Shown: piece after piece, positions 11,735-21,759 of the stretch
How the letters are laid out: every line of letters begins with the position of its first letter
Position numbering within the stretch: position 1 is the stretch's first letter
Source: Salvator merianae
Lineage: Eukaryota; Chordata; Lepidosauria; Squamata; Teiidae
Assembly (NCBI GenBank): GCA_003586115.2
Contig: QVOM02000021.1
Span: 12,877,898-12,941,897, forward strand
Direction of reading: 5' to 3'
Length of the DNA stretch: 64,000 nucleotides
Made by a program: the position numbers and the translations under genes
Notes under the pieces: generated by a model
Databases searched by the model: none
What the model saw: the letters and a program-made list of their open reading frames with translations, nothing else
Told to the model about the DNA's origin: nothing

Positions 11735-12215
11735 AAGGTCCTTTCTGCACTTACTATTAATTCCAATCAGGAGCATCCATGGTTGGTTTCTGGGCCCCTC
11801 AATCTGCATGTTACTGTTGATCTGAGAGGCCCCACTCCCCGCTGCTACACTCCATCTGCATTAGACAGAACGTGATCCAGATCAGGAAGGCCCTGACTGG
11901 GATCACCAGTTAAGCAGGTCTAATGGCAGACCAGCGGGCCTTGGTCCAAGCATGGATGTCTGTAAAACCAGTTGCAAGGAGTCAAGAGCAGGTGAAGATT
12001 TTGCCTTTGTCCTCTGCTTGAGATGCCCAGAAGCAACTGGTGGGGCACTGTGTGAAACAGAATGCTGGACTAGATGGGCTGTGGCCTGATCCAGCAAGGC
12101 TCCTCTTATGTTCTTATGTTCATGCCTCAGTGATTTGGACTAGCTGGGAACTCATTTCAGTGTGTACCAAAGCGTGTGGCCAAAATGAGTCCCCCAGAAT
12201 AATGTTCAATGAGAA
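11735..12215 (+). mobile_element. 'GGGCCTTTTCGCACTT' group element, subfamily 4, split by a CR1 insertion
   Basis: The left end AGGTCCTTTCTGCACTTACT and the block to 11954 match 50069-50290. The matching block resumes at 12125 ('atgcctcagtg' to 'gagtcccccag'), exactly where the CR1 tail ends. Between these lies a CR1 3' end. The DNA element was therefore present before the CR1 copy landed in it. The right end beyond 12215 is not recognisable. Confidence 0.75.
11955..12124 (+). mobile_element. CR1-like LINE 3' end, nested
   Basis: Carries the 'ctggactagatgggctgtgg' block, 'cctgatccagcaaggctcc' and the terminal repeat 'ttatgttcttatgttc'. The insertion splits a DNA transposon. It is the minus-strand equivalent of 7303-7420. 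Confidence 0.85.
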
Positions 12216-12589
12216 TGGATAAGGTCCTGCATGCCTAAAGGAAGCTAACCTGCTAAGAAGAAGGAGAAATTTAAAATTATGGGATGATGTTTGTTCATAA
12301 TACATCTCTTCTCAGTTACAAATTATGCAGCATCCTGGCACCATTCCTGGATGCTATACCGACATTGGAATCAAAAACTCTTCTGCGCTCACAGATCTTG
12401 GCATCCTGGATTCACAGATTATCCTCTATTTAAAGATAGATGCTATGTGGTCCAATATTTACAAGGACGATGTTTTGAACACGTATCCAATGAGCATTAG
12501 TTAAAAAAAAAAGTCTGAGGGCAAAAGCAAATCACACATCTGTATAGTTGGTAAGAAAACTTTGTGAACTAATTAATCTATTAATCAAT

Positions 12590-12738
12590 TATCCTATCCC
12601 ATTACCCATAGGCCTCAGGGTAACTCACAACAAAAGATAACTACAAAAAAACCCACCATATATTATGGCAATAAAAACACAATTACAACAAATATTTTAA
12701 AAAATCAGTAAAACAGACACAGATACAATTACAGTTAC
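12590..12738 (-). mobile_element. L2/CR1-like LINE 3' untranslated end
   Basis: 'ggcctcagggtaactcacaa' followed by an A-rich stretch reads, on the minus strand, like the 3' end of L2-like LINEs. It adjoins the protein remnant at 12740-14210 and may be the 3' end of the same internally deleted element. Confidence 0.5.
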
Positions 12739-12739
12739 A

Positions 12740-14210
12740 CTCACACTCAGGAGCAGGGAACGGCATTCTGGCACAGTACCTTGTCCTGTTCCTCAGGCTC
12801 CGCAAGCCAGATGAACCAGACAAGATATCTCTCTAGGCACATCACATTCCAATGCAAAAACCCTGGAGGCAAGATGAGAATGAATTTGAGCAACTTTATC
12901 TGCAAAATGTTTTGCAAATTGGTCACAGTGGACCGCCGATGGCTCATCACCACCACTTAAAGTGGGAGGATATAATAACTGACAAGCCATTCGGAACAGC
13001 TCTACTGGCCTACTTTTACTACAGATGCAATGCAAGAAGAGAAATAATTCCTCTTAGCCACCAATACCACTACGGCATAATCCTTAGGAGGGACTCTAGC
13101 TCACACTCAGTCAAGTTCATCCCCCGTCTTTCCCCACTGGCTCACTAGTCATCATCAGACTTGTTTTGTCACCCTAAGCTCCAGCGTACACCATGGAGCC
13201 AACAAGATTCCATGGAGACAGAAAGGATTCCTAGGAGCCACCATGTCTAGGACATTTCCTCATTCCAGAGGGAGACTAGGGCTTTCTCAGAATCACTAGG
13301 CCTGATGGCAGGAAATTCCCTCAGCGTTCTCTGGAAATCTGATGGATCCATACTTCTCCATGCGCAGACCATCCTAATTGGTCTCCTGACCCTGTGGGGA
13401 CTAAGAGTGCATGGATCCTAAATCCAGTGAGATAATGATCTGTCCATGACAATGGAATAACCAGATACTCCCCCATTCCTGGTCAGTAAACACCAGAACA
13501 AGCATATGTCCAGCTGCATGAGTGGGACCCACTGCCAATGAAGATAGGCCCATATGGTCATGAAATCCTGAGCCACCCCATGAAGGGATCCTCAACATGA
13601 ACATTAAAGTTCCCCAAGTCCAACAGCCTTGGGGAGCCCAATGCCACCTCTGAGATCACCTCTAGCTGCCCAGGCAAGAAGACTGTAATGCAACAGGGTG
13701 GCTGCTACAGTATCAGAATCCTTACCCTATCTTACAACTACATTTGCACAGACTGACACGCATAACTCTGTGGTTGCTCAACTAGGCATCTCACTAAGAG
13801 TGTAGACTCTAGATAAATCAGTGCAACTCCACTTCCCTGGCCTTCCAGACATGGTTGCTGCTGGATCAAGAAACCTGGTGGGCAGATCTGGAACAAGCTG
13901 ACCTCACCCAGTTTGTCCAACTGGATTTCTGTCACATACACCAGATCAGCTTGTTCATTCAGGATTAAATCATGGGTAAGCAACGTTTTTGCTTTCACTG
14001 ACCTGGCATTAAGCAACAAAACCTTCAGTTCTGAGAGCAGGCCACTAGGTCTGCCTAGTACATCAGGACTGGAAAGGGAACTAGACAAAGGAACAGACTT
14101 AAAAAGCCTATCTGCATGTCTCCTATAATGGCCAGTTCTCCTTCCCCCAACATATTTCCCTCTGCCCACCACATGCACAATAGCTGTGTCCTCACTACTG
14201 TCCCTACACA
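12740..14210 (-). mobile_element. Degraded L2-like LINE, endonuclease and linker region
   Basis: Read on the minus strand, the pieces follow the order expected in ORF2 of an L2/CR1-type LINE. First comes an apurinic-type endonuclease start ('LLLNARSVKAKTLL', then 'LNEQADLVYVTE', where E is the expected catalytic glutamate) at about 14050-13900. Then comes a 'LLDLGNFNVHVEDP' piece near 13610-13650, in which the usual GDFN motif reads GNFN. Then 'VGPTHAAGHML' and 'TDQEWGS' at 13410-13550. Finally the post-endonuclease linker 'GGDEPSAVHC' and 'FADKVAQIHS' lies at 12850-12960. Frames shift repeatedly and the reverse transcriptase itself is absent, so the copy is dead. The largest remaining open frame is 13738-14400. 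Its N-terminal part, above about 14210, runs into a separate DNA element. Confidence 0.88.
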
Positions 14211-14424
14211 AACCTGGCACCACCCAACCTGCTGCCACGGCAACTGGGGATGTGCCATGTGACTGCACTGTGCCATGCTGCAGCCTGCAGCATTCATAGC
14301 TGGAAGCAAACTGTGGATAACGATTTAGCTGTCCACAGCTAATAGAGTTCAGGAGAGAATGCACTTTGCTAGTGAGCGTCCAGATGCTCACTAGCAACAA
14401 AGTGCAAACAGGTCCACATTATCT
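14210..14424. mobile_element. 'GGGCCTTTTCGCACTT' group fragment
   Basis: It ends in AAAGTGCAAACAGGTCC at 14424, a group terminus. The adjacent 'gctagtgagcgtccagatgctcactagc' stretch is a short palindrome shared with 34095-34430 and 49352-49560. The left end is not resolved because the L2 remnant abuts it. Confidence 0.55.
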
Positions 14425-14532
14425 GAACGTGAAATGTTAGGAGAATGAAGCTAGGAAAACTCTGAATTGTCAAAGCTGAAATGGGGCACACTAATTTCTA
14501 GGTCTTACAAATACATAAGTTCAGATGGATCA

Positions 14533-14645
14533 GAGTGGTGCTCAAGCTATGGCCCTCTAGATACTGCTGAATTAACTCTCCCATCAGTCCCAGCCAGTCT
14601 AGCCAATGGCAATGAATGATAGGAGATACAGTGCAGCAGCTTCTT
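14533..14645. mobile_element. Palindromic hAT-like MITE, 'ggccctctagat' family
   Basis: 'tatggccctctagat', 'aactctcccatcagtcccagc' and 'tagccaatggcaatgaatgatagg' match the widespread reptilian repeat whose consensus is a fold-back ending in CAGGGATGGGGAACCT. The related copy is at 28806-28926. The termini are eroded and I see no target duplication. Confidence 0.5.
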
Positions 14646-14659
14646 GACAATAGTTTTAG

Positions 14660-16107
14660 TACCTCTAATCCAGGGCAAGTCCATGTGAAAGAATGCAGGG
14701 GCAATTATAGTCAAGAAGAACATTGCTAAACGCACAGTTGTAGCCTAACAAATAACCAAATCACATCTATCAGAACTAGTGGATAGTCTGACAATATAAA
14801 TATTATACCAATGCATGTACCTGCTACAGATGTAATTGAGAAAGGGAACTGAGAAATTCCACAGCAGATTGGAAGAGGTGCTAGATGCAATAACAGAAAA
14901 GGATCTTGTGCTACTAATTGGCAGGCAAAATGGAGCAATGTGTTACATTGGGTATATGAAACAAGGTGAGCAAAATGTTAATTGGATTTTGCAAATAAAA
15001 TTCTTTATCTATTGCTTACACCTGCTTCAAGAAACATCGGATGTTCCTATATTGGCCAAAATCTTCAGTTCCAAAGCAGCAGTGGTGCCAACTGCCCTCA
15101 TCGCCTGCTGAAGCAAGTACTTCAGAGCCATATTTTCCAGATGCTGGCATTTATTTTTGCAAATGAGCAAAAATGATTGCACGGCCTGCAGGATGGGGTT
15201 CCAGATAAGCTCAGGGCATGCAACAGTGGTAGAAACTGTGGCTGCAGATGTGTGTGAATACCAAAAACCTGAAGCAACAGGGCTGTGTGGAAGAGCTTGC
15301 CTGAATCAAGAGCGAATAAAGAGAGGAAAACTGCTTTCCCCTCTCTCTTCTGCATGAACATATAGCAGTATAGCAGTAACCATAAACTTAGATTTCATTC
15401 ATGCACATTACTGAAAAAACAATATTGGAATCAAATAAGTTACATAACAGGAAACTGAAGGTGAAGAAGTGCAATTCAACCAGCAAGCGTAATTGCAGGC
15501 ACAGACTGTAGAACAGACAGCGGCAGCACGTGAGTGGGATTCTGGGAAGGGGCTGAACAGCAATTTGCCGTTAGCATTAGATTTATGAAAACTGTAGCAA
15601 ATTATGATTTGATCTAAGGCAGGACTCACTGGGTCAAAGTCTGATTTATCTTGGTTTACAGAGTTTGCAAGCTAACAGCAAACTGTTATTTAAGTCCTCC
15701 CTGAATCCCATGCTACCACTAGGAATGGACCATGCACAAACGGTATCAAAAATATACCTTAAACTTGGGAAATTAAACAGTTCTACCAGCAATATATTAT
15801 CTTAGGAGCATATCAGAACTGCAGTGGAAAGTCCCCTGAAACATACTTGTGTACAGTAGTTACCATTTGTCCCTCTTCTGCTTTTGTAGATGGTTCAAGA
15901 GGTAGATGGTCAGCTACCTGCATTAATAAACTGTTATAGTGAGCGCAGAAGTAAATGGAGCTATGGTCTATCTGCAGGATATGTCAGGAGAAAGAAAAAT
16001 AAAGAGCATTTCCTGATCTTACATTTGTGCAGGAGTAAATGTTTGCCATGACTTGAGTCCCTTTGTACTGGTTTCTTCTAATTAATTCTCCTTGCAGGAG
16101 AGACATA
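14660..16107. other. Non-coding DNA, no feature seen
   Basis: About 1.4 kb with no recognised repeat family or exon. Open frames are at most about 90 codons. Confidence 0.5.
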
Positions 16108-16563
16108 GGGCCTTTTCGTACTTTCATTGGGGACAGTTCCAGATGGATCCCTAGAATGCATTATCTTCACCACAATCTGCTGCAACTGTCCCCAGGATGT
16201 CTGGAGCTATTCCCCAGACGTACCTGCTGTGGACAGCTTCAAAGCATGGAAAACAGTGTGTTTGCAATACTTCCAGTGTTGTGAGGCAAGTGACCTTTAG
16301 GTTCAAACCTTCAAGGCTTGAAGGTCCATACCTCAAGACTCAACCTGCACTTGCACACCAAACACAATGTGCCCTTGCTCAATTGCAGCAAAGGGTCAGA
16401 ACATCCCACCCAGAAAAGAATAGGGAGGCCTGCCATTCACATTGCTAGAGCAGCTGGACAGGAACAGACCTATTCCAGTGCTCTATGTCCAGTGCTCTAT
16501 GCAGTGAACTGGCCTGGAATGGTCTTTGGAGACCATTCCAGCCAAGAAAGTGCAAATTTGGCC
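16108..16563. mobile_element. 'GGGCCTTTTCGCACTT' group element, subfamily 3
   Basis: The left terminus GGGCCTTTTCGTACTTT and right terminus GAAAGTGCAAATTTGGCC are inverted copies of each other. The flanking triplet is ATA on both sides (16105-16107 and 16564-16566). The interior ('acctgctgtggacag' block) is shared with 37292-37814. A 111-codon open frame crosses the right half without a recognised domain. Confidence 0.8.
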
Positions 16564-17153
16564 ATAGTCTTTGATTTTCTTTCCATTCCTGATCAGCAAA
16601 CATTTTTATTTATTTTTTTGCCAATAAGGAGACAAGCTTCCTTTTGGAGATAACGTTGATGTGATCACCAATTTTGGTAACGTAGGATTTAAACCCTTTT
16701 TTTAAAAAAAAAAATCTTTTTATACAATAAAATGGTTGGATTTAAACCTTGTAAGGACATCTGATTAATAATTAATGCATCCTTTCTAAAATGATTTGCT
16801 GGGATAGGAAAAGATGTAAATTAAAAATTGAAGATCATCTTTTTTTGTCTTCCTGAGATAAGCTTGAAACTTCCACCACCTACAGTCTACTGTAATTATA
16901 TCAATATTTCTCCAAATTTACACCTTTCATGCCTCTATATGAGGTTTTGCTCTATAAAAACTTAAGCTCCCAGTTTAAACTGGGAATCACTCTGTCAAAA
17001 ATGTATCAGGTCTAGAGAGAAATTATCCTCACTCCGCTCCCATTGCTTCACAAGCACAGAGACCTTAGTTTCACTGGGCATGACAGGCTGTGGCCATGAT
17101 AACAGGTGTCTGCACATTATCCAACCTCTACTTGAACAGTTAAGCTGTTTTCA

Positions 17154-17612
17154 CACTTACTACACTAGCACAGACTACACTAGCACTGCGCGGCTGAAAA
17201 CTGGACCTGAAACTGGCTACTGGCGTTTACACTGTGAAAACCAGTAGCTGTGCCCAGTCCTTGCCACGGCAACAGCCAGGAAGCAGCCAGCCACTGCCAT
17301 GGCGACAGGCAGGCCCACACAGCATGCAGGCGCCTACAGGCATGATCAGCCAGACACACATGCATGATGACCAGATCGTGCATGCACGATGACCAGATCG
17401 CACCCAAAATGGCTGCCACACTGCAAATAAGTGCAAATGGTTCCTTACTTGAAACTCACTATGAACTCCAATCTACAATTTACTGCTGCAGCGGTAGGAG
17501 CAATTGGGAGCAGTTGGATACCACGTCTGGTTGCTTTGGCCGTCTTGCCATGCAAATACACTTGCCTAGCAAGCATGCTAGATGCTTGCTAGGGTCAAGT
17601 GTGAATCAGCCC
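17154..17612 (-). mobile_element. 'GGGCCTTTTCGCACTT' group element, subfamily 2
   Basis: The interior is the reverse complement of 32949-33447: the 'gctagtgtag' end block, 'tttcaggtccagttttcagcc', and the blocks around 'catgcatgatg' all correspond. The ends are GCTGTTTTCACACTTAC and CAAGTGTGAATCAGCCC. The flanks show no clear duplication. Confidence 0.8.
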
Positions 17613-17947
17613 ATAGACTGGAGCTCCTGTTCTCTGGCAGCCAGCCCAGGTTCATTAGGTACTGCAGGATAAGAAATAGGTGGGAGGTCACCGTATTAAG
17701 TAGCAGCCCTTGGAAGAAGTCCTAATGCTCAGATATCTCTGCTGAAGCAGAGTTGTCAGATGGGAGAAAAGTACTGTCCATCTGCATGGCTGATCAGGCA
17801 GACAATTGGATTTAATACCCAGAGTCCCTGGATGATTGTAGGTAGAGCGAAAGGAGTCAAAAGTGCACTTCATTCCTTAATCCAGAGCCGAGTCTAAGAG
17901 CTGTGTTCACCGCTTGATATAATCATCTAAAATTCACTTGTAATAAA

Positions 17948-18285
17948 TAGAGTAGTGCATGAACCTAAATATTATGGCTCAGTTCAAATCGAATAAAACT
18001 GAACTATGTGTGGTTTGGTTCAAACAGGCTTGAACCTGTTCAATTCAAACCTCAAAGGAGTTTGAAGCCTGTTCATAGCCCCAAATACTGGTAAAATGGC
18101 TTTTAAAAACCCTTTAAAAGGGCAAAACACTGACAAATTCAAACTTGCTTGATTTGAACTGGATCGTTCAACTCGTTTGGATGAAGCCCTCTTTTTCTGT
18201 CCACGTTCAAACCAGCTCCCTCAAATCAGGCAGTGGTTTGGTTTGAATTCGAACTGGTTGAACCACCCAGTTTGCCACATCTCTA
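17948..18285. mobile_element. hAT-like MITE rich in 'gttcaaac' motifs
   Basis: The ends TAGAGTAGTGCATGAACC and, inward from the right, TAGAGATGTGGCAAAC are imperfect inverted repeats. The flanking 8-mers GTAATAAA (17940-17947) and TTAATAAC (18286-18293) match at 6 of 8 positions. The interior repeats 'ttcaaac'/'gtttgaa' motifs in both orientations. No coding capacity. Confidence 0.7.
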
Positions 18286-18454
18286 TTAATAACCTTTGGC
18301 TGCCAGTGATACATAGTAGGTAGAGCCAATCAGCAACATTTACAGGTTGGAATGCATGGTTTGCTGTTGTAATTTTTCAGGTTTTTCAGTCCAGTGAAAT
18401 TAATTCAACTTGAGTCCAGTAAACTATACCTGCTGTATACTGAATTACTGGAAG

Positions 18455-18990
18455 GCCCTAAGAGTTTATGGCTTTAATTTCCAAATCTTTATGATTTCCT
18501 TCTTTATCAGGATTTTCAATTAAATTTCCACATCCAAGTTTTATCTCAATTCCTTCACCGACTTTTCTTTGATTAATTAATAATACTGCACATTTTTCAG
18601 TTCCATATCTCACTGCTATGTCTTGACTAGATATTCTCACTATGTTTAGCAATGATTCAATTTCTGCTGGTGATTTTCCATGATTTTAAGTCATCCATGT
18701 ACACAATATGACTTATTTTATTGCTTTGTTTTGATAATTTGTAGCCACAGTTTGCTTTGCTCAATAAGATCAACAATGACATTATAGCAATGACAAATAG
18801 CAATGATAAAGAATAGAGGAAAAAGGAAATCACTTTGAAATATTCCATGTATGATTTTTTTTATTGCTCTTTCCCCAGTTCTTCACTATTAGCAGGATGT
18901 TTCACATTTTTATCAGTGTTGACAGGAATTTTCTGATACTGTTGCTAATTTTGAAGACTTGTAAACATATCTCAGTCCAAGGATGTGATG
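18455..18990 (-). mobile_element. R4/Dong-type LINE reverse transcriptase remnant
   Basis: On the minus strand the frame 18657-18848 contains 'LSLLFVIAIMSL', 'KANCGYKLSKQSNKISHIVYMDD'-type sequence (read in two pieces) with the YMDD box at about 18690. The RT continues in another frame at 18458-18652 with 'QDIAVRYGTEKCAVLLI' and 'GNLIENPDKEGNHK'. The motif order SPLLF..YMDDLK..EKCAVL is that of the Dong/R4 lineage rather than CR1 or L1. A frameshift and stops separate the pieces. Upstream to about 18990 the sequence still reads weakly as RT. No endonuclease or 3' end was recognised. Confidence 0.82.
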
Positions 18991-19027
18991 CAGAATTAAA
19001 AGGTGCTGTTGTTTGTTTGGCTGTTTG

Positions 19028-19095
19028 GCTGATTTATTTATATGTTGCTCTTAAGCCTGAAAAGACTCTCAGAGCAGCTTATAATATATAATGTC
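19028..19095 (-). mobile_element. LINE 3' end fragment
   Basis: 'gatttatttatatgttgctctt' followed by 'ctctcagagcagcttataa' reads, on the minus strand, as the 3' terminus of an L2/CR1-like LINE. It is truncated immediately before the CpG-rich element at 19103. Confidence 0.6.
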
Positions 19096-19102
19096 AGACT
19101 TA

Positions 19103-19680
19103 GGGCCTTTTTGCACTGCGGCGGTGGAACGTTCTTGTCCGTTCGCTGGAACGGAGCTTTCGCACTGCCGCGGGTGCACGCCTCACCCGATCCGAACCAC
19201 TTCGAACCCGATTCGTACCTGATCCTGGGTAAGGCAAGACAAATAAAAGCTTGTCTTCATTCCAACCTGCGCGATGGAGCGAAGATCGGGCACGGTGCTT
19301 TCACACTCCCGTCCGCGTTTGAAATGGCGGCCGGGCGTGGCTGGCACGGCTGCGCATGCGTGGTCCGAAGCTTCACACCCGGGTGCGAAGTTTTCACACC
19401 CAGGTGCGAAACTTCACACCCAAGATAGCCCTTTGGGCATGACAGCCTAGCTGCCATTACGAAGCCGGCTCCGTAACGAGCCCTCGGGGTACGAAGCGGA
19501 GCTCGATGGTACGGAGTGTGGTACCGAACTAGCGGCTGCCATTCTCACTGTTCCCTCTGCTGGTCGGCTTCAGGTCCGTTCCTCTGGCTGGGAGTGCGAA
19601 GGGCAGCCAGCGTTCTCCAACCCCTCCGGTCCGAAGCCAACTACTGGGAATGGACTACGGAGCTCAGTGCGAAAAGGCCC
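19103..19680. mobile_element. CpG-rich 'GGGCCTTTTCGCACTT' group element
   Basis: The 578-bp element starts GGGCCTTTTTGCACTG and ends CAGTGCGAAAAGGCCC, near-perfect inverted ends. It has well over 20 CpG dinucleotides and is strikingly GC-rich compared with the AT-rich flanks. Near 19373-19425 a 'cttcacacccgggtgcgaag' unit occurs about three times. The flanking triplets are TTA and TTT. A 128-codon open frame (19042-19428) runs in from outside and is not a recognised protein. Retained CpGs suggest that this is one of the youngest members of the group. Confidence 0.85.
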
Positions 19681-20430
19681 TTTCAGTCCTAAGACTTACA
19701 GTCCAAAAAGACATAACACATGAGGAAAAGAAGGGATTGGGGGAACTTAATAGTAGAGTAGGTCTGTTTTAGGGAAGATGGAGAGGTTCTTCAGTGCCAT
19801 CCTCTCCTCCTCCTGCAGCAGTGTGGTGGAATGACTGCCTGGATGGTAGTTGTTGCTGTAATCAATCCACTTGTACATTTGCCTTGCTACCTTTTGCAAT
19901 TATTTAAAATCTTTAAACTCATTCTATCTATTAGGAGTTGTTCTTTTGTACATTTGGCATTTTGGAAGTTTCTTTTCAGTCTGTTTGGAAGAAGGCCTTA
20001 AGCAATTAAGTGTTTTTCATTATATTGGCCATTATTCCAATCAACATTTTAAACAATGTTGTCAAGCGAGTGATTGATCAATAGCCATTTATTTTTAATG
20101 ACTAATATAGTCTTTTCAGTGATCCTCAGATCTTCAGCTTTGACTGTTTGCAGCAAGCCATGAGACTGTTCTCCTTTCAACAAGCTGAAACCAATGTGGT
20201 AGGGTATCATCTATTCATCACAATAAATTAACTGGCTGATTTATAATAGTGTTTCAAACTTATAGGGTTGCAGTGGGAGCTTGTGGTCACTGTGGCAGAG
20301 GGCAAGGAAGTTAAAGGAAGTGGCACCAAAAGACCAAAAGGTACAGCTCATGGTAGACAGGATGCTACAAGGCTGCAGTTCTGTGTGAGCCCAGATGAAA
20401 ACTGACCCCACTTGAACTAAATAGCTCTGC
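19681..20430. other. Non-coding DNA, no feature seen
   Basis: AT-rich DNA between two transposons; no recognised repeat or exon. Confidence 0.5.
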
Positions 20431-20834
20431 AAACCATGTCCTACAAAGAATGGTTAAAGGATCTAGGAATGTTTAGCCTACAGAAGAGAAGACTGAGAGG
20501 AGACATGATACCTGTTTTCAAGTATCTGAAGGGCTGTCACAGTGCAGAAGGATTGGCCCTATTCTCACGAACACGAGAAGGAAGAACTAGAAACAATGGG
20601 ATGAAACTTCAAGGGAGTAGGTACAGACTAAATATTAGAAAAAACTTTCTGACAGTAAGGGTGATCAGTTGATGGAATAGGTTGCCACAGGAGGTGGTGG
20701 GCTCTCCTTCACTGGAGGTCTTTAAGGAGAGGCTGGACAGACATTTGTCAGGGATGGTTTAGTGAATCCTGCATTGAGCAGGGGGTTGGACTTTTTGACC
20801 CTGGAGGTCCCTTCCAACTCTATGATTCTATGAA
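20431..20834 (+). mobile_element. CR1 LINE, 5'-truncated, C-terminus of RT plus 3' UTR
   Basis: The frame 20436-20672 encodes the C-terminal tail of the CR1 polyprotein ('LGMFSLQKRRLRGDMI', 'FKYLKG', then 'RYRLNIRKNFLTVRV'). After a stop the sequence continues with the typical CR1 end 'ggagaggctggacagacatt' and 'ccttccaactctatgattct', finishing in the CR1-specific repeat 'tatgattctatga'. The copy is short and 5' truncated, as most CR1 copies are. Of the LINEs here it is the best preserved at the 3' end. Confidence 0.95.
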
Positions 20835-21062
20835 ATAGTGAATGGGACGGGGCACTTTACCCTTATGGGTCTTTTGGATCTGTGTCTAAAATAAAGATCT
20901 CTCCACACCTTATGGGACAGCTGCTCCAGTAGGGTTGCATTTTGTGAAATACCTTTTGGAGTTTCCCCAGAGTGTACGGTACAAAAGAAAGACAACTATA
21001 TACATTAACAAATTTGTTTTGTAGGAAAGTTTAGTAATTAAGTGCCAAGTAGAACATTTTCA

Positions 21063-21290
21063 GTCAGTCAATCAATCAATCAATCAATCGGTTAATTTAT
21101 ATACCACCTTTCCAAATATTGCTCAAGGTCATTAATGAAGGGGCGGGAGGCATGAATCACTTTATAGATAATACAAAATATAGCAATGTAATAGTAACAA
21201 TAATCGAGTACAATCTTTAGAAAATAAAGGAAAAGCAAAACCGTGCAAAAGCAAATGTGCCAGATTCTGAGTGAAGACTTTGATGACAAA
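21063..21290 (-). mobile_element. LINE 3' end with (TCAA)n tail
   Basis: 'cagtcagtcaatcaatcaatc' is followed by 'aatttatataccacctttcc' and 'gctcaaggtcatta'. Read on the minus strand this is an L2/CR1-like 3' end followed by a (TTGA)n tail. Confidence 0.7.
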
Positions 21291-21535
21291 CTGTTGTTAT
21301 TTAATTAGTAATGGCCACCACACATAGGTGAAAGTAGTAAGTACCCAGAACGATTACACATGGGTTCTGGATGCTTCTAATGCAGCTCCATGCCACTAGT
21401 TAATTCTGCTTTTAATCTCAGTTCTCTGTCCAAGAAATAGGAAGATCATGGCTGAAGGTAAAAAGTAAACCACCCCGACTAAGGCTGTAGACAGTTTTGC
21501 ACAAGTCAGCAATCAGAAGAACTGTACGTGCCTGT

Positions 21536-21735
21536 GACTTTAAGGTGGGTGTTCGCGCCCCACACCCTATGCCCCAAGTGCCATAGCTGTTTGCGGGGCC
21601 TCTGGGCAGCTGTACTGCAGTAGCAGGGACCTCTGGGTCTCCCTGCTGCGGCAGTAGGGAGGCTCGGAGGCCCAGTGAACAGCCAAGGTGTGCGGGACAC
21701 AAACACCTGCTTTTAAAGTCACAGGCCGCTGCTGC
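21536..21735. mobile_element. hAT-type MITE, CAGCGG family, palindromic copy
   Basis: Contains both arms: 'gactttaaggtgggtgttcgcg' on the left and 'cttttaaagtcacaggccgctgctg' on the right. The 'gtttgcggggcctctgggc' and 'ggcggagg/ctcggaggcccag' blocks between them are inverted. The right end CCGCTGCTG is intact; the left terminus is eroded. Confidence 0.75.
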
Positions 21736-21759
21736 GAGGCTGTGTGTACTTTTGCAGTT

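Noticed and set aside
13738..14400. 220-codon minus-strand open frame as a host gene
   Set aside because: Its recognisable part is LINE endonuclease sequence, and the N-terminal part runs through a separate DNA transposon.
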